The notes under the pieces are model-generated. The model was not told the origin of the DNA, did no database searches, and saw only the letters and a list, made by a program, of their open reading frames with translations. Both the position numbers and the translations under genes were made by a program. A DNA stretch of 32,222 bases from an uncultured Enterobacterales bacterium (GTDB lineage: Bacteria; Pseudomonadota; Gammaproteobacteria; Enterobacterales; Enterobacteriaceae): contig CAMLBO010000053.1 of NCBI GenBank assembly GCA_946478305.1, positions 1-32,222 of the forward strand, read 5' to 3'. Shown in pieces: positions 1-8,042 of the stretch (its first letter is position 1; every line of letters starts with the position of its first letter).

Positions 1-96
1 GAGCCGGGGAGTCTTGAGGGGCGCGGCGATAGGCGCCCTTCAAGGCCGGTTTGGGGGGCAACCCAAGGTCTTGACCTTGAAGTTGTATTTAAGAAG
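1..96 (+). repeat. Composite hairpin repeat, left copy (hairpin A, hairpin B-like, AT-rich tail)
   Basis: Arms 13-24 and 33-44 form a 12-bp stem (one G-T wobble) around an 8-base loop, GGCGATAG. A weaker second hairpin follows at 51-66 (TTGGG paired with CCCAA), then a TTGA/TTTAAG-rich tail to about 96. The same order of parts recurs at the right end (32133-32222) with the same stem and loop lengths. The stem sequences differ mainly by compensatory changes. No coding potential is recognised. The function is unknown; it resembles in general type the palindromic intergenic repeats (REP/BIME-like) of enterobacteria. Confidence 0.7.
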
Positions 97-101
97 GCAA
101 G

Positions 102-119
102 TTCGGAGCGCAACCCGAA
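102..119 (+). repeat. Small hairpin, unit C of the composite repeat
   Basis: TTCGG (102-106) can pair with CCGAA (115-119). A close inverted counterpart lies at 31631-31648, just after araA, where TTCGGG pairs with CCCGAA. In both places the unit sits next to the AT-rich tail of the repeat, so it appears to be a third module of the same element. Confidence 0.5.
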
Positions 120-127
120 ACCCGCCC

Positions 128-149
128 GGTGTGGGCCGACGCCCACGAC
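128..149 (+). repeat. Hairpin unit B of the composite repeat
   Basis: The 22-bp unit contains GTGGGC-CGAC-GCCCAC, a perfect 6-bp stem with a 4-base loop. The identical 22 bp occur at 32179-32200. A reverse-complement copy with two differences occurs at 31674-31695. Each copy is followed, on its own strand, by a TTGAA/TTTGAA-rich tail. Confidence 0.8.
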
Positions 150-187
150 TTTGAATTTGAATTTAAAGATTTAAAGATTTAAAGATT
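150..187 (+). repeat. AT-rich tail with tandem 6-bp and 8-bp repeats
   Basis: Two TTTGAA units (150-161) are followed by three exact tandem copies of the 8-mer TTTAAAGA (162-169, 170-177, 178-185). At the right end of the window the corresponding tail is made only of TTGAAT-type units. The tail ends about 23 bp before the stop codon of the GntR gene. Confidence 0.75.
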
Positions 188-209
188 GAAAAGCTGCTTA
201 AGGGTCCGC

Positions 210-917
210 TTACCCTTTCAACCTATGCTTATGCCCCTTCATCAACCCCAGCGAGGCCGAATACGCGGCTCCTTCGTCTCCCGCCATGATCGCTTCATAA
301 ATCATTTTATGCTCGGCGAGACACATACCGCCTTCTTTGGAGGAATACTCAAAGAACCATTTGAAAATGGTGGTCAGCACGTTACCAAAGGGGACGTAGA
401 AACAGTTGCCGGAAGAGATAAAAATCAGGCGGTGAAACTGGGTATCGATTTCAACCCACTGCGCCTGATCAAACTGTTCAGCGACCTGACACATCTGGCG
501 ATAAATACGCGACAGCTCGATGCGTTGCTCTTTGGTGGCGTTAAGCGCCGCCAGCGCGGTGGCATGGGGTTCGATGGCTTTACGAAATTCCAGAAACTGG
601 TGGTAGATCTCCTGCGTCGCTTCCATACCCTGCATCCACTCCAGCAATTGGGGATCAAGCATATTCCACTGCGGGCGCTCTTTGACGCGGGTGCCGATTT
701 TAGGGCGCGACTCCAGCAACCCCTTGGACGTCAACAATTTTAAGGCTTCACGCAGCGCGGTACGGCTGACGCCAAACTGTTCACCCAGTTCAACCTCACT
801 GGGCAGTATTGCGCCCGAGGCCAGCTCGCCGGAGAGGATCTTACGGGCGATATCGCGGGCTATATGGGTGTTGAGGCCACGCGTCATGCCCGCGGCCGTT
901 TCAAACTGCATCGTCAT
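210..917 (-). CDS. GntR-family regulator, FadR subfamily (FCD domain); probable repressor of the alginate genes
   Basis: This 235-residue protein has a winged helix-turn-helix at about residues 13-78 (LPSEVELGEQFGVSRTALRE, then a GTRV wing) and an all-helical FCD effector domain from about 85 to 230. The FCD metal-ligand pattern is visible: D158, H162 (in DTQFH), H203 and probably H229. It is the last gene of a four-gene minus-strand cluster, 94 bp after the reductase gene, so it is probably co-transcribed with the genes it controls. Two sequences between the divergent promoters upstream of the cluster (5333-5343 and 5464-5474) fit the FadR-subfamily operator pattern TNGTNNNACNA. By inference the ligand is an alginate breakdown product such as DEH or KDG. 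An in-frame ATG two codons downstream is an alternative start. Confidence 0.85.
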   Translation of the reverse strand: MTMQFETAAGMTRGLNTHIARDIARKILSGELASGAILPSEVELGEQFGVSRTALREALKLLTSKGLLESRPKIGTRVKERPQWNMLDPQLLEWMQGMEATQEIYHQFLEFRKAIEPHATALAALNATKEQRIELSRIYRQMCQVAEQFDQAQWVEIDTQFHRLIFISSGNCFYVPFGNVLTTIFKWFFEYSSKEGGMCLAEHKMIYEAIMAGDEGAAYSASLGLMKGHKHRLKG

Positions 918-1011
918 ACTTGTCCCTATTGTCTGTGCAGATTGCCGTCATGATAGTTCAGACTGCGGGGCGACGCATGTATAAGCCGCCCCTGATGTGC
1001 TGAACTGTGCG

Positions 1012-1788
1012 TTACGGCGCCATCTGGCCGCCGTTCACATCCAGGATCTGTCCGGTGATATACCCGCTACAGGCGTGCGACGCAAAGAACAGGTAACTCG
1101 GCGCCAGTTCTTCGCTGGTGCCAAAGCGCCCCATGGCGATGCCGCTGGAGATTTTCTCCCGTACCTCGGCGCTCTTATCCGCATGAAAAACCGTGTCGAT
1201 GGTGCCGGGGGAAACCACGTTGAAGCGGATATTATCCCTGGTAAACTCTTTCACCCAGTTGCGGTGAATATTGTGCAGCCAGGCTTTCGACGCCGCATAA
1301 ATCGCCGCACCCGGTCCACCGCCTTCGCGACCGGCAATCGAACCGGTACTGATCACTGAGGCAGTTTTACCGCTCTGCTTGGCCGCACTGCGCAGATGCG
1401 GGATGGCATATTTTGTCACCATCAGCGCCGAACGGGCGTTAAGATCCATAACGTGCTGATAAAACGCATCGTCAATGCTTTCCAGGCCTTTACGCCCGCC
1501 CAGACCACCGGCGTTATTGATGAGTACATCCATGCCGCCAAAGCGTTCGACGAAATCCGTCACCAGTTTTTCACACTGATCGGTTTTTGTCAGATCGGCT
1601 GCAAAATATTCCACTTCACCGCCCAGCGCCGCCACCTCTTTGGCCAAGGCTAGCAGACTGGGGTCACTGCGATGGCCGTTAAGGCCAACTTTGGCCCCTG
1701 CGCGGGCAAAGGCCTGCGCCGTAGCCAGACCGATACCTTTAGTCGAGCCGGTAATTAACACACGTTGGTTTTTCAGGTCACTGAACAT
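1012..1788 (-). CDS. SDR-family 4-deoxy-L-erythro-5-hexoseulose uronate (DEH) reductase
   Basis: A 258-residue classical short-chain dehydrogenase/reductase. Visible motifs are the cofactor loop TGSTKGIG (13-20), NNAG (91-94), N117, catalytic S150, Y164 and K168, and the PG motif after beta-6 (194-195). R40 after the second beta strand would suit NADPH. Segments such as STGSIAGREGGGPGA, MGRFGT and SGYITGQILDVNGGQ closely resemble the Sphingomonas A1 DEH reductase A1-R as I remember it. That enzyme reduces the monomer released by alginate lyases to 2-keto-3-deoxy-D-gluconate in the cytoplasm. The gene lies between the PL17-type lyase and the GntR regulator. AGGAGT lies 5 bases before the start. 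KduD-like enzymes are the main alternative, but their motifs fit less well. Confidence 0.82.
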   Translation of the reverse strand: MFSDLKNQRVLITGSTKGIGLATAQAFARAGAKVGLNGHRSDPSLLALAKEVAALGGEVEYFAADLTKTDQCEKLVTDFVERFGGMDVLINNAGGLGGRKGLESIDDAFYQHVMDLNARSALMVTKYAIPHLRSAAKQSGKTASVISTGSIAGREGGGPGAAIYAASKAWLHNIHRNWVKEFTRDNIRFNVVSPGTIDTVFHADKSAEVREKISSGIAMGRFGTSEELAPSYLFFASHACSGYITGQILDVNGGQMAP

Positions 1789-1845
1789 AAAAACTCCTGT
1801 AACGGAATGGAAAATGTAGGGTATTTTTTCTAAAAAAGGGCGTAC

Positions 1846-3963
1846 TTAGGCATGCCATGCAGCACAGAACTCTGTACCGGCTTCAGGCGCATCGAGGTTA
1901 TTGATCGCCACCCGTAAAATGCGCTTTTCGGTGCAGTGAATCGCCAGTTCGGTCTGCTCCGCGCTGTGTGAAAGCACGTCGATACGGACAACTTTTCCCC
2001 GTGCATCGCGTGAAATTTCTGTCGCTTCATCAAAAAATCCGTGGCTTTCAATAACGCTGGCAAACAGTACATCAGCCCCCTGCTGGCGCAACAGTAAGGC
2101 CGGTTCATTGCGCAGGTTGAAATGCGGGTCGCTGGCACCGCTGCGGGCGACAATCAATTCGCCGCCTTCCGACATGGTGCTGACCAGCGTGGTATAGCTG
2201 TGACCGTCCAGCCAACTGAACAGGACGGAACCACCGGCGGTGACGCCCGCTCGCGCGCAGTCCCAAAGGTGTTGATAACCGTGCTCCGTACCCAGTGGCT
2301 TAAGGGTTTCAGCCAGGTGCAGGGGCACATCGCTGCGCACAAATTGCCCCAGGTGATGCAGGCAATAATCATAGTGATGGACAAGCTCACTGCTGATACG
2401 GAATACGTCCACCAGCAGCGGTTGTTCGAATTCAGACAAATTGAGCATGAGTACCGTTCGCTGCATCACAACGCCCGGATAGTAGTCATGCAGACGGGCA
2501 CTCATACCCTGTCCCACCGGATTATTAACGGCGAAAAAGTGGCGTTCGCCCCAGCGTTTTTCGGCTTCGCCGCTCTGGCCGTGGTTCTGGCTCTGCTCAT
2601 CCACCACCACCGTATTGTGAGCGACGGTCTGTTTGCAGTAGCTGTTGTTTTCAGGGATGTAACGACCGCCAAATTTCGGCTCGACGTTCACCCAACGGCC
2701 AAAACCGTAATCCCGCAGCGACTCACGCCCGTTGTTAAACAAGCTCAGGTGCAGGCCATCAAAATGGCCATGGTTGAGCGCTGAATGCAGTCTGGGAATA
2801 CTGCCGTGCTGGCCGTACCACATCAGCGCCATCGACATGTCGCCGCTTTCATCTTCATGGCGCAGAATCGCCAGTTCGCCCTGATCCCCGTCAGGACCGT
2901 CCGATAAGGTCAGGCTGCCCCAGTTATGTTGCGTTGCAGGCTGATATTGCATGGCAACGGACAACGCCAACCCTGCGGCGCTAACCCATACATTGCTTTG
3001 CTGCCAGGCCGTGGCTATCCACTGCGAATGATGTCCATAACGATGGAAACAGACGCTGGCCGCCACCACCGCGCCATCATCTAAAATGTTGATGCTCTTT
3101 GAGGCGTCGTTGAGCGCGGGTAACGTGCCGTCTGGAAATGCCGTCTGCATTAGCGCTTCACAGGTTTTACGGATGATCTGCCCGCGAAATTGATAAATTT
3201 GTAATTCTGGCTGACGGCGGTGCATGGCTTCAGCCAGCAACAGCATCGGTCTGAGCGCAAAGCGCTGGTAATACGGGCCTTCGATGTAATAACCGTCGGG
3301 CGAAAACAATTGAGAAAGTTGAGCGAAGAATCCACCGCTTTCACTGTCTCCGTTCAATCCGTACAGGGCATAGTTCACCAACTTTTGATCACCCATCACA
3401 TATCCGCAGACTGCCGCTGCGGCCACCGACCAGACGCCGTGGTTGTGCACGATGTCGAAATCTTTGGCATGGTGCGTCAGCGCGTCATTCACCATGACCC
3501 GAAACAGCTGGCTTTCGATCAGGCTGCGTTCATCGGCACTCAGCGTTGGTGCGATACAGTGGTACCCCTCTACGGCATAGAGCAGCCACATGTTTTCATT
3601 GAGCGTTTGATGAAACAGCCGTCCCGGTGCATTACTGTCTTTACTGATGTTGCTGGCAAGCCAGGGATAGATCGCCGCGTAACCCTTCAGCAAAGTCAGT
3701 GCAAAATCCCGGTAGGCTTGGTACCCGCAAATCATAAACAGCCGCCCGGCCAGGTTGATGTAGTGATAATTTTGCTTGTGGCGTGCATGCTCCGGCCCGC
3801 CCGCCTCGCCCTGACCGGGGATCTCGACAGGCTGCGCTATGTAGGTCTCAAGCTCAGAAATCTGCCGGCGCAGTACCCGGCCTATCAGGGAGTCAGCGTC
3901 TAGCTGGGTGCGCAGTTGCTGCGCCTCGTCGTGAGAGATAAACAGCGGCAGCCAGTCGGTCAT
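1846..3963 (-). CDS. PL17-type oligoalginate lyase, heparinase II/III fold, cytoplasmic
   Basis: This 705-residue protein has an N-terminal alpha/alpha-barrel (to about 340) with IVHNHGVW (N174, H175) and EGPYYQRFA (Y231). A C-terminal beta-rich heparinase II/III-like part carries ALNHGHFDGL (H398, H400), Y442 and AHNTVVVDE (H449). N174, H175 and Y231 are all 27 residues before N201, H202 and Y258 of Saccharophagus Alg17c as I remember them, supporting the exo-acting PL17 family that releases unsaturated monomers (which become DEH). There is no signal peptide, so it should act in the cytoplasm on imported oligosaccharides. Its ATG overlaps the stop of the upstream lyase gene (ATGA), implying translational coupling. 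PL15 is the alternative family. Confidence 0.82.
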   Translation of the reverse strand: MTDWLPLFISHDEAQQLRTQLDADSLIGRVLRRQISELETYIAQPVEIPGQGEAGGPEHARHKQNYHYINLAGRLFMICGYQAYRDFALTLLKGYAAIYPWLASNISKDSNAPGRLFHQTLNENMWLLYAVEGYHCIAPTLSADERSLIESQLFRVMVNDALTHHAKDFDIVHNHGVWSVAAAAVCGYVMGDQKLVNYALYGLNGDSESGGFFAQLSQLFSPDGYYIEGPYYQRFALRPMLLLAEAMHRRQPELQIYQFRGQIIRKTCEALMQTAFPDGTLPALNDASKSINILDDGAVVAASVCFHRYGHHSQWIATAWQQSNVWVSAAGLALSVAMQYQPATQHNWGSLTLSDGPDGDQGELAILRHEDESGDMSMALMWYGQHGSIPRLHSALNHGHFDGLHLSLFNNGRESLRDYGFGRWVNVEPKFGGRYIPENNSYCKQTVAHNTVVVDEQSQNHGQSGEAEKRWGERHFFAVNNPVGQGMSARLHDYYPGVVMQRTVLMLNLSEFEQPLLVDVFRISSELVHHYDYCLHHLGQFVRSDVPLHLAETLKPLGTEHGYQHLWDCARAGVTAGGSVLFSWLDGHSYTTLVSTMSEGGELIVARSGASDPHFNLRNEPALLLRQQGADVLFASVIESHGFFDEATEISRDARGKVVRIDVLSHSAEQTELAIHCTEKRILRVAINNLDAPEAGTEFCAAWHA

Positions 3964-5294
3964 GATGAGGTGTCTCCGGTTTTCAGCACGGGTTGAGGGG
4001 CGACGTAGCCTTTGGCCCAGGACGGCAGCGAGAGCAGCCAGGTTTCGCGCTCCGCTTCCATCACGGCGCCACGGGTGACATCCGCGTGATAACCACCTTT
4101 GAGTTGCTTATCGGCAGGCGGCAGGCTGAACGTCGCGTTGCGGATCTGCTGTTGGTAGCGTGATGATCCGGTGGCATTATCTGCCCATGAGAGCAGCGGC
4201 ACCGGCCTTACGCTGATACGGTCGAGGGTTTTGTACGGCCAGGGCTGGCTGTCGTTGGTGTATTTCGCCATAAAATCCAGCGATTTTATGATACTGCCGC
4301 CCTGCGGCGTCTGGTAATTCCACAGATCGATACCCTTTTTCTGCGCCAGAATCGCCATCAGACTGATGGCCTGCAGGTCAAAATAGCTGTAATGGAAGGA
4401 ACGTGTACGTGCCAGTTCAGCAGGCTGGGTGCCATCAGGCATCAACTGTACGTTGAGTTTGCTTTTCATCATCGCAGCCATCTGCTTAATCACCTGCGGC
4501 TGATCGAGATACCAGGCAATCCCCGCCACCTGCGTCACGTACCAGTTGCCGTGATTGTTCTCGGTACGGCTCTCTTTTTTGGCAATCTTATTATCCTGTA
4601 ACCACGTCAGATATTCAGTCATCCATCCGCGCAGCGCACGTTCATCTGAGGCTTTCCAGGCCGGATTACCGTGCAGCAGCACCGCCGAATCCACAATACG
4701 GGTTGAGAAATAACGCCCATCGAGTACGCCAGCGTTGCGCCCTGCCGCAATACCCGGCACACCTTGTGCAAAATTGAGATTCGGATTCATGCGGGTATCC
4801 GGGTCAATAAACCAGGTGTGCATCAGGCTGGCGGCTTTATCGGCATATTTCTGCTCGCCGGAGAAATACCAGGCCAGCGTCAGGTTCTGCACTCGCGCAG
4901 TAAAATCGGCCAGCCGCACGCCGTCACTTTGATCGTTCTTACTGGCAGGATTCACCTTGCCATCTTTGCGGATCCACGGCAGACCATCGGGTTTGCTCGT
5001 GTCCGGCCACCAGTAAGCGCTCAGGCTCAAATAGTCGTGCTTCGACCCGCTTGGCGGCGTCATGCCCTTATCTGTCACGCTGAGATTAGGCTTGCCGAGT
5101 GCGTTGTCGGCCGCTTTGAGTAACTGCTGATAAGCCGCCGTGGTTTGCGGCGCGGCCTGCTGGTTTGCCAGTTGCTGTTTAATCACCGCCAGTTGCGCGG
5201 CATTAAGAAATGCCGGTTCCGCCGCCATCAGTGAAGCACTGAAAAACAGCCCAGCGACGGCGCTGAAACCTATCGTTAAACCTGAAACCTTCAT
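3960..5294 (-). CDS. Secreted alginate lyase-family protein (PF05426 type, PL38-like), periplasmic
   Basis: A 444-residue protein with a Sec signal peptide: basic start MKVSG, hydrophobic stretch, SLMAA-E cleavage near residue 24-25. The mature part shows the alginate-lyase alpha/alpha-barrel signature ENNHGNWY (N247, H248), an aromatic/basic cluster RSFHYSYFDL (R298, Y302) and an N-terminal YLSLSAYWWPD...DGLPW segment that I associate with PL38-type enzymes. PL38 members act on alginate or glucuronan, so the substrate is not certain from this protein alone; the neighbouring A1-R-like reductase favours alginate. It is the first gene of the minus-strand operon, with AGGA 7 bases before its ATG. 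It is divergent from the symporter gene. The enzyme would produce oligo-uronides in the periplasm. Confidence 0.78.
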   Translation of the reverse strand: MKVSGLTIGFSAVAGLFFSASLMAAEPAFLNAAQLAVIKQQLANQQAAPQTTAAYQQLLKAADNALGKPNLSVTDKGMTPPSGSKHDYLSLSAYWWPDTSKPDGLPWIRKDGKVNPASKNDQSDGVRLADFTARVQNLTLAWYFSGEQKYADKAASLMHTWFIDPDTRMNPNLNFAQGVPGIAAGRNAGVLDGRYFSTRIVDSAVLLHGNPAWKASDERALRGWMTEYLTWLQDNKIAKKESRTENNHGNWYVTQVAGIAWYLDQPQVIKQMAAMMKSKLNVQLMPDGTQPAELARTRSFHYSYFDLQAISLMAILAQKKGIDLWNYQTPQGGSIIKSLDFMAKYTNDSQPWPYKTLDRISVRPVPLLSWADNATGSSRYQQQIRNATFSLPPADKQLKGGYHADVTRGAVMEAERETWLLSLPSWAKGYVAPQPVLKTGDTSS

Positions 5295-5332
5295 GCATTT
5301 TTCCTCTTAAGCGATCGCGGCCACTTCGCATT

Positions 5333-5343
5333 TAGTAATACAA
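5333..5343 (-). promoter_or_regulatory. FadR-type GntR operator, site 1 (proximal to the lyase operon)
   Basis: On the minus strand the site reads TTGTATTACTA, which fits the FadR-subfamily consensus TNGTNNNACNA exactly. It lies about 40 bp upstream of the alginate lyase start, where a promoter is expected. A sister site in the opposite orientation lies at 5464-5474. The flanks are also shared: both are preceded by TTA in TTATTTGTA. Confidence 0.6.
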
Positions 5344-5367
5344 ATAAAGCAGAAGCTGTTTAAGTTA

Positions 5368-5384
5368 GCCACTTTAAAAGTGGC
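5368..5384. promoter_or_regulatory. Perfect 8+1+8 palindrome in the divergent alginate promoter region
   Basis: GCCACTTTAAAAGTGGC is a perfect inverted repeat placed between the two FadR-type operators. It does not follow a gene end on either strand, so a terminator role is unlikely. It may bind a second dimeric regulator. The identity of that regulator is not visible. Confidence 0.45.
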
Positions 5385-5463
5385 TTTTGCACGTTTTAAT
5401 CCTGTATTTATGCCTATGAGGTGATACCTGTCACATTCTGGCAACAAATGCAGCCTTTCTTAT

Positions 5464-5474
5464 TTGTAGGACTA
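5464..5474 (+). promoter_or_regulatory. FadR-type GntR operator, site 2 (proximal to the symporter)
   Basis: TTGTAGGACTA fits TNGTNNNACNA exactly and shares TTATTTGTA--ACTA with the oppositely oriented site at 5333-5343. It lies about 90 bp before the symporter start. The symmetrical arrangement suggests that one regulator controls both divergent transcripts. Confidence 0.6.
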
Positions 5475-5565
5475 TTAATTTTAAATCTCTCTCCTACTAT
5501 TGCTCCATAAGCCTGACTAAAAGATAACCAGAAAACCTCACCCTACACTGAAGAGATTAACGACG

Positions 5566-7356
5566 ATGGATATTAACGTTCTAGTGATGATCGGTTACTT
5601 CGTGTTAATGATTGCGATCAGCTACGCATTTAAGAAGATGGCCTCCGGCTCCTCCAGCCATTATTTTCGGGGTGGCGGACGAATGCTGTGGTGGATGGTG
5701 GGCGCCACCGCCTTCATGATCCAGTTTAGCGCCTGGACTTTTACCGGTGCCGCCGGGCAGGCCTACCGCTACGGTTTTAACGTCGTCAGCGTGTTCGCCG
5801 GGAATGTGTTTGGCTACCTGGTGGCCTGGTGGTGGTTCGCCACCCGCTTTCGCCAGCTGCGCGTGGATACCGCTACCGAAGCGATTAATCACCGGTTTGG
5901 GAAAGGCAATGAGCAGTTCTTTACCTGGATGATTATCCCCCTGAGTATCCTCAGCGCCGGGGTATGGCTTAACAGTCTGGCCGTCTTTGCCAGCGCAGTA
6001 TTCAAGCATGACGTGACGCTGACCCTGTGGGTGACCGGGCTGGTGGTACTGGTGATTTCCCTGCTGAGTGGGGCCTGGGGCGTGGTCGCCAGTGACTTTG
6101 TTCAGACGCTGGTGGTGGCGATTATCTCCATCGCCTGCGCGGTAGTAGCGCTGGTGAAGGTCGGTGGTCCGGTCAATCTGGTGACCGAATTCCCTTCAGG
6201 GTTTATTACCGGACCTGACGTCGGTCCCCATTACATTTCCTTGCTGGTGGCCTGCTTCCTGTTCTTCTTTATTAAGAATGTGCAGAGTATTAATAACCTG
6301 CAGGATTCCTACCGTTTTCTGAATGCCAAAGACAGTTTCAACGCAAAAAAAGCTGCGCTTTTTGCGTTGGTGCTGATGTTTGTCGGTACGTTGATTTGGT
6401 TTATTCCGCCGTGGGCGGTGGCGATTTTATATCCCGATGCTGCCACCGCGCACCCGGAACTGGGCAAGAACGCGACCGATGCGGTGTATCTGATCTTTGC
6501 CGAACGCGCGATGCCGCTTGGCACCGTAGGACTGCTGATGGCCGGTCTGTTTGCTGCCACCATGTCATCAATGGACTGCGCGCTGAACCGTAATTCGGGG
6601 ATTTTCGTACGCAGTTTCTGGACCCCGATCATCAATCGGAACAAAGAGCGCAGTGATAAATATCAGTTGCGGGTCGGTCAGGCGGCTTGTGTCGTCAACG
6701 GCGTGCTGGTGATCTTCGTCGCGCAATATATGCATACCATGCAGACCGTCAGCCTGTTCGACCTGATGATGAAAGTCGGTACGCTGATGCAGGCACCGAT
6801 CGTGGTACCGCTGTTCCTTGGGGTGTTTATTCGCAAAACGCCGGACTGGGCTGGCTGGGCTACGGTGCTGTTCGGGCTGATGGTCTCTTACGTGGTCGCC
6901 AACGTATTTACCGCACCGGATGTGGTCAAACTGCTGGGGATGAACTTTACTGCCAGGGAAATGCTCGATATCGCCATCATGTGGAATATCTTCTCGCATA
7001 TGGTCTTTACCGGCGGCTTCTTCTGCCTGACTACCCTGTTCTACAAGGAACGCGCCACTGAACGCACGGCTATCCGCAATAAGTTCTTCATTGATATGGA
7101 GCGGCCGGTCTATGCCGACGATGAGCAAGATGAATTTGACCGTCTGCAACGCGATAAGATCGGCAAAATATCCATGTATATGGGGGCCGGGCTCCTGTTG
7201 ATGGTGGTGGTACCGAACCCGCTGTGGGGCCGGGGATTGTTCCTGCTGTGCGCTCTGTCCATTCTGATCTTTGGCTGGGTGTTACATCGCAGTGCCGAGA
7301 AAGGGATGAAGGAGGCAACGGCGGAAAAAGCGGCGGTGGCGACCTCTCACCACTGA
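5566..7356 (+). CDS. Sodium/solute symporter (SSS family), probable oligoalginate/DEH transporter
   Basis: This 596-residue polytopic membrane protein has about 14 hydrophobic segments. It begins with an SSS-type first helix (LVMIGYFVLMIAISYAFKK) followed by the SSHYFRGGGRMLWWMVG segment typical of the family. Internal signatures include GLLMAGLFAATMSSMDCALNRNSG, the conserved late-barrel motif of sodium:solute symporters. The family couples sodium entry to uptake of sugars or acids across the inner membrane. Marine bacteria use relatives called ToaA/ToaB for alginate monomers and oligomers. Placement divergent from two lyases and a DEH reductase makes that the likeliest substrate here; this is inference. 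The ribosome-binding site is weak (GAAGAG about 9 bases before ATG). Confidence 0.8.
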   Translation: MDINVLVMIGYFVLMIAISYAFKKMASGSSSHYFRGGGRMLWWMVGATAFMIQFSAWTFTGAAGQAYRYGFNVVSVFAGNVFGYLVAWWWFATRFRQLRVDTATEAINHRFGKGNEQFFTWMIIPLSILSAGVWLNSLAVFASAVFKHDVTLTLWVTGLVVLVISLLSGAWGVVASDFVQTLVVAIISIACAVVALVKVGGPVNLVTEFPSGFITGPDVGPHYISLLVACFLFFFIKNVQSINNLQDSYRFLNAKDSFNAKKAALFALVLMFVGTLIWFIPPWAVAILYPDAATAHPELGKNATDAVYLIFAERAMPLGTVGLLMAGLFAATMSSMDCALNRNSGIFVRSFWTPIINRNKERSDKYQLRVGQAACVVNGVLVIFVAQYMHTMQTVSLFDLMMKVGTLMQAPIVVPLFLGVFIRKTPDWAGWATVLFGLMVSYVVANVFTAPDVVKLLGMNFTAREMLDIAIMWNIFSHMVFTGGFFCLTTLFYKERATERTAIRNKFFIDMERPVYADDEQDEFDRLQRDKIGKISMYMGAGLLLMVVVPNPLWGRGLFLLCALSILIFGWVLHRSAEKGMKEATAEKAAVATSHH

Positions 7357-7369
7357 GGGAAAGATAAAA

Positions 7370-7400
7370 ATGCAGGGTATTTCAGGGCAATGCCTTGCAT
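7370..7400 (+). terminator. Weak hairpin downstream of the symporter
   Basis: ATGCAGG (7370-7376) pairs with CCTTGCAT (7393-7400) with one bulged base, followed by a short TGTTT. It lies between the convergent symporter and nudI genes. The stem is weak for an intrinsic terminator. Confidence 0.35.
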
Positions 7401-7425
7401 TGTTTCGTTTCAGGCGTTTATCAAC

Positions 7426-7851
7426 TTAAAGCAGTCCGCGCTGTTTTAACGTAATACGCGTGGCTTCGTTTAAGTCGTAGCTGGATAACGCTTCCTTCTT
7501 AACCCAGGCAAAATCTTCAAACTCATCGTTCAGGGTTACCGCCGTATTCTTCGCCTGACAGGTGAAAATGAGATAGATCATGTAGATCTCTTCTTGGGTG
7601 CCATCCATAAGGGTTTTTACGCGGATATCATCCCTGAATGTCCACGGCGTGATATGCGTCAGCTCCAACGCCTCGCCCAACTCTTCGCGAACTTCACGCA
7701 GCAAAGCCTGTTCAATGGTTTCACCCGGCTCCATCCCACCGCCAGATAATGCCCACTGGCCGGGAAATACGCCGCGTTTAGACGACATTTTACAAAGCAG
7801 ATAAGATCCTTGATGTTCAATCAACGGGCAAACAATGGTTCTCTGACGCAT
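7426..7851 (-). CDS. nudI: NudI-type Nudix nucleoside triphosphatase
   Basis: From the chosen ATG the protein has 141 residues, the same length as E. coli NudI, and matches it along nearly the whole chain ([35 protein letters not shown]). The Nudix box is complete: GGGMEPGE followed by REVREELGE. NudI hydrolyses pyrimidine (deoxy)nucleoside triphosphates to the monophosphate, acting as a pool-cleaning enzyme in the cytoplasm. A GTG four codons upstream (7863) would extend the protein, but AAGG sits 5 bases before the ATG at 7851 and the E. coli protein starts there. It is convergent with the symporter and divergent from ttcA, and appears functionally unrelated to both. Confidence 0.88.
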   Translation of the reverse strand: MRQRTIVCPLIEHQGSYLLCKMSSKRGVFPGQWALSGGGMEPGETIEQALLREVREELGEALELTHITPWTFRDDIRVKTLMDGTQEEIYMIYLIFTCQAKNTAVTLNDEFEDFAWVKKEALSSYDLNEATRITLKQRGLL

Positions 7852-8042
7852 AGCAACCTTCACGGGTTTAAGGGTCTGTTAGAGCTTAAAAAGTAGCACC
7901 TTTGAGGCAGGAGACACAGGAGGTGAATCAAGATTGGATAAATTTCACAAAATCCACCTGACAGAAGGGAGCAAAATCCGTACCCTACTGCGCATAGAGT
8001 CAGGCGGCCTGCGCCGCAGTTCCCAATACGAAAGAGATCTTT

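Noticed and set aside
186-743. 185-codon plus-strand ORF
   Set aside because: It lies antisense to the well-supported GntR gene and has no ribosome-binding site or family resemblance.
2122-2784. 220-codon ORF antisense to the PL17-type lyase
   Set aside because: Shadow frame of a clear gene; no motif recognised.
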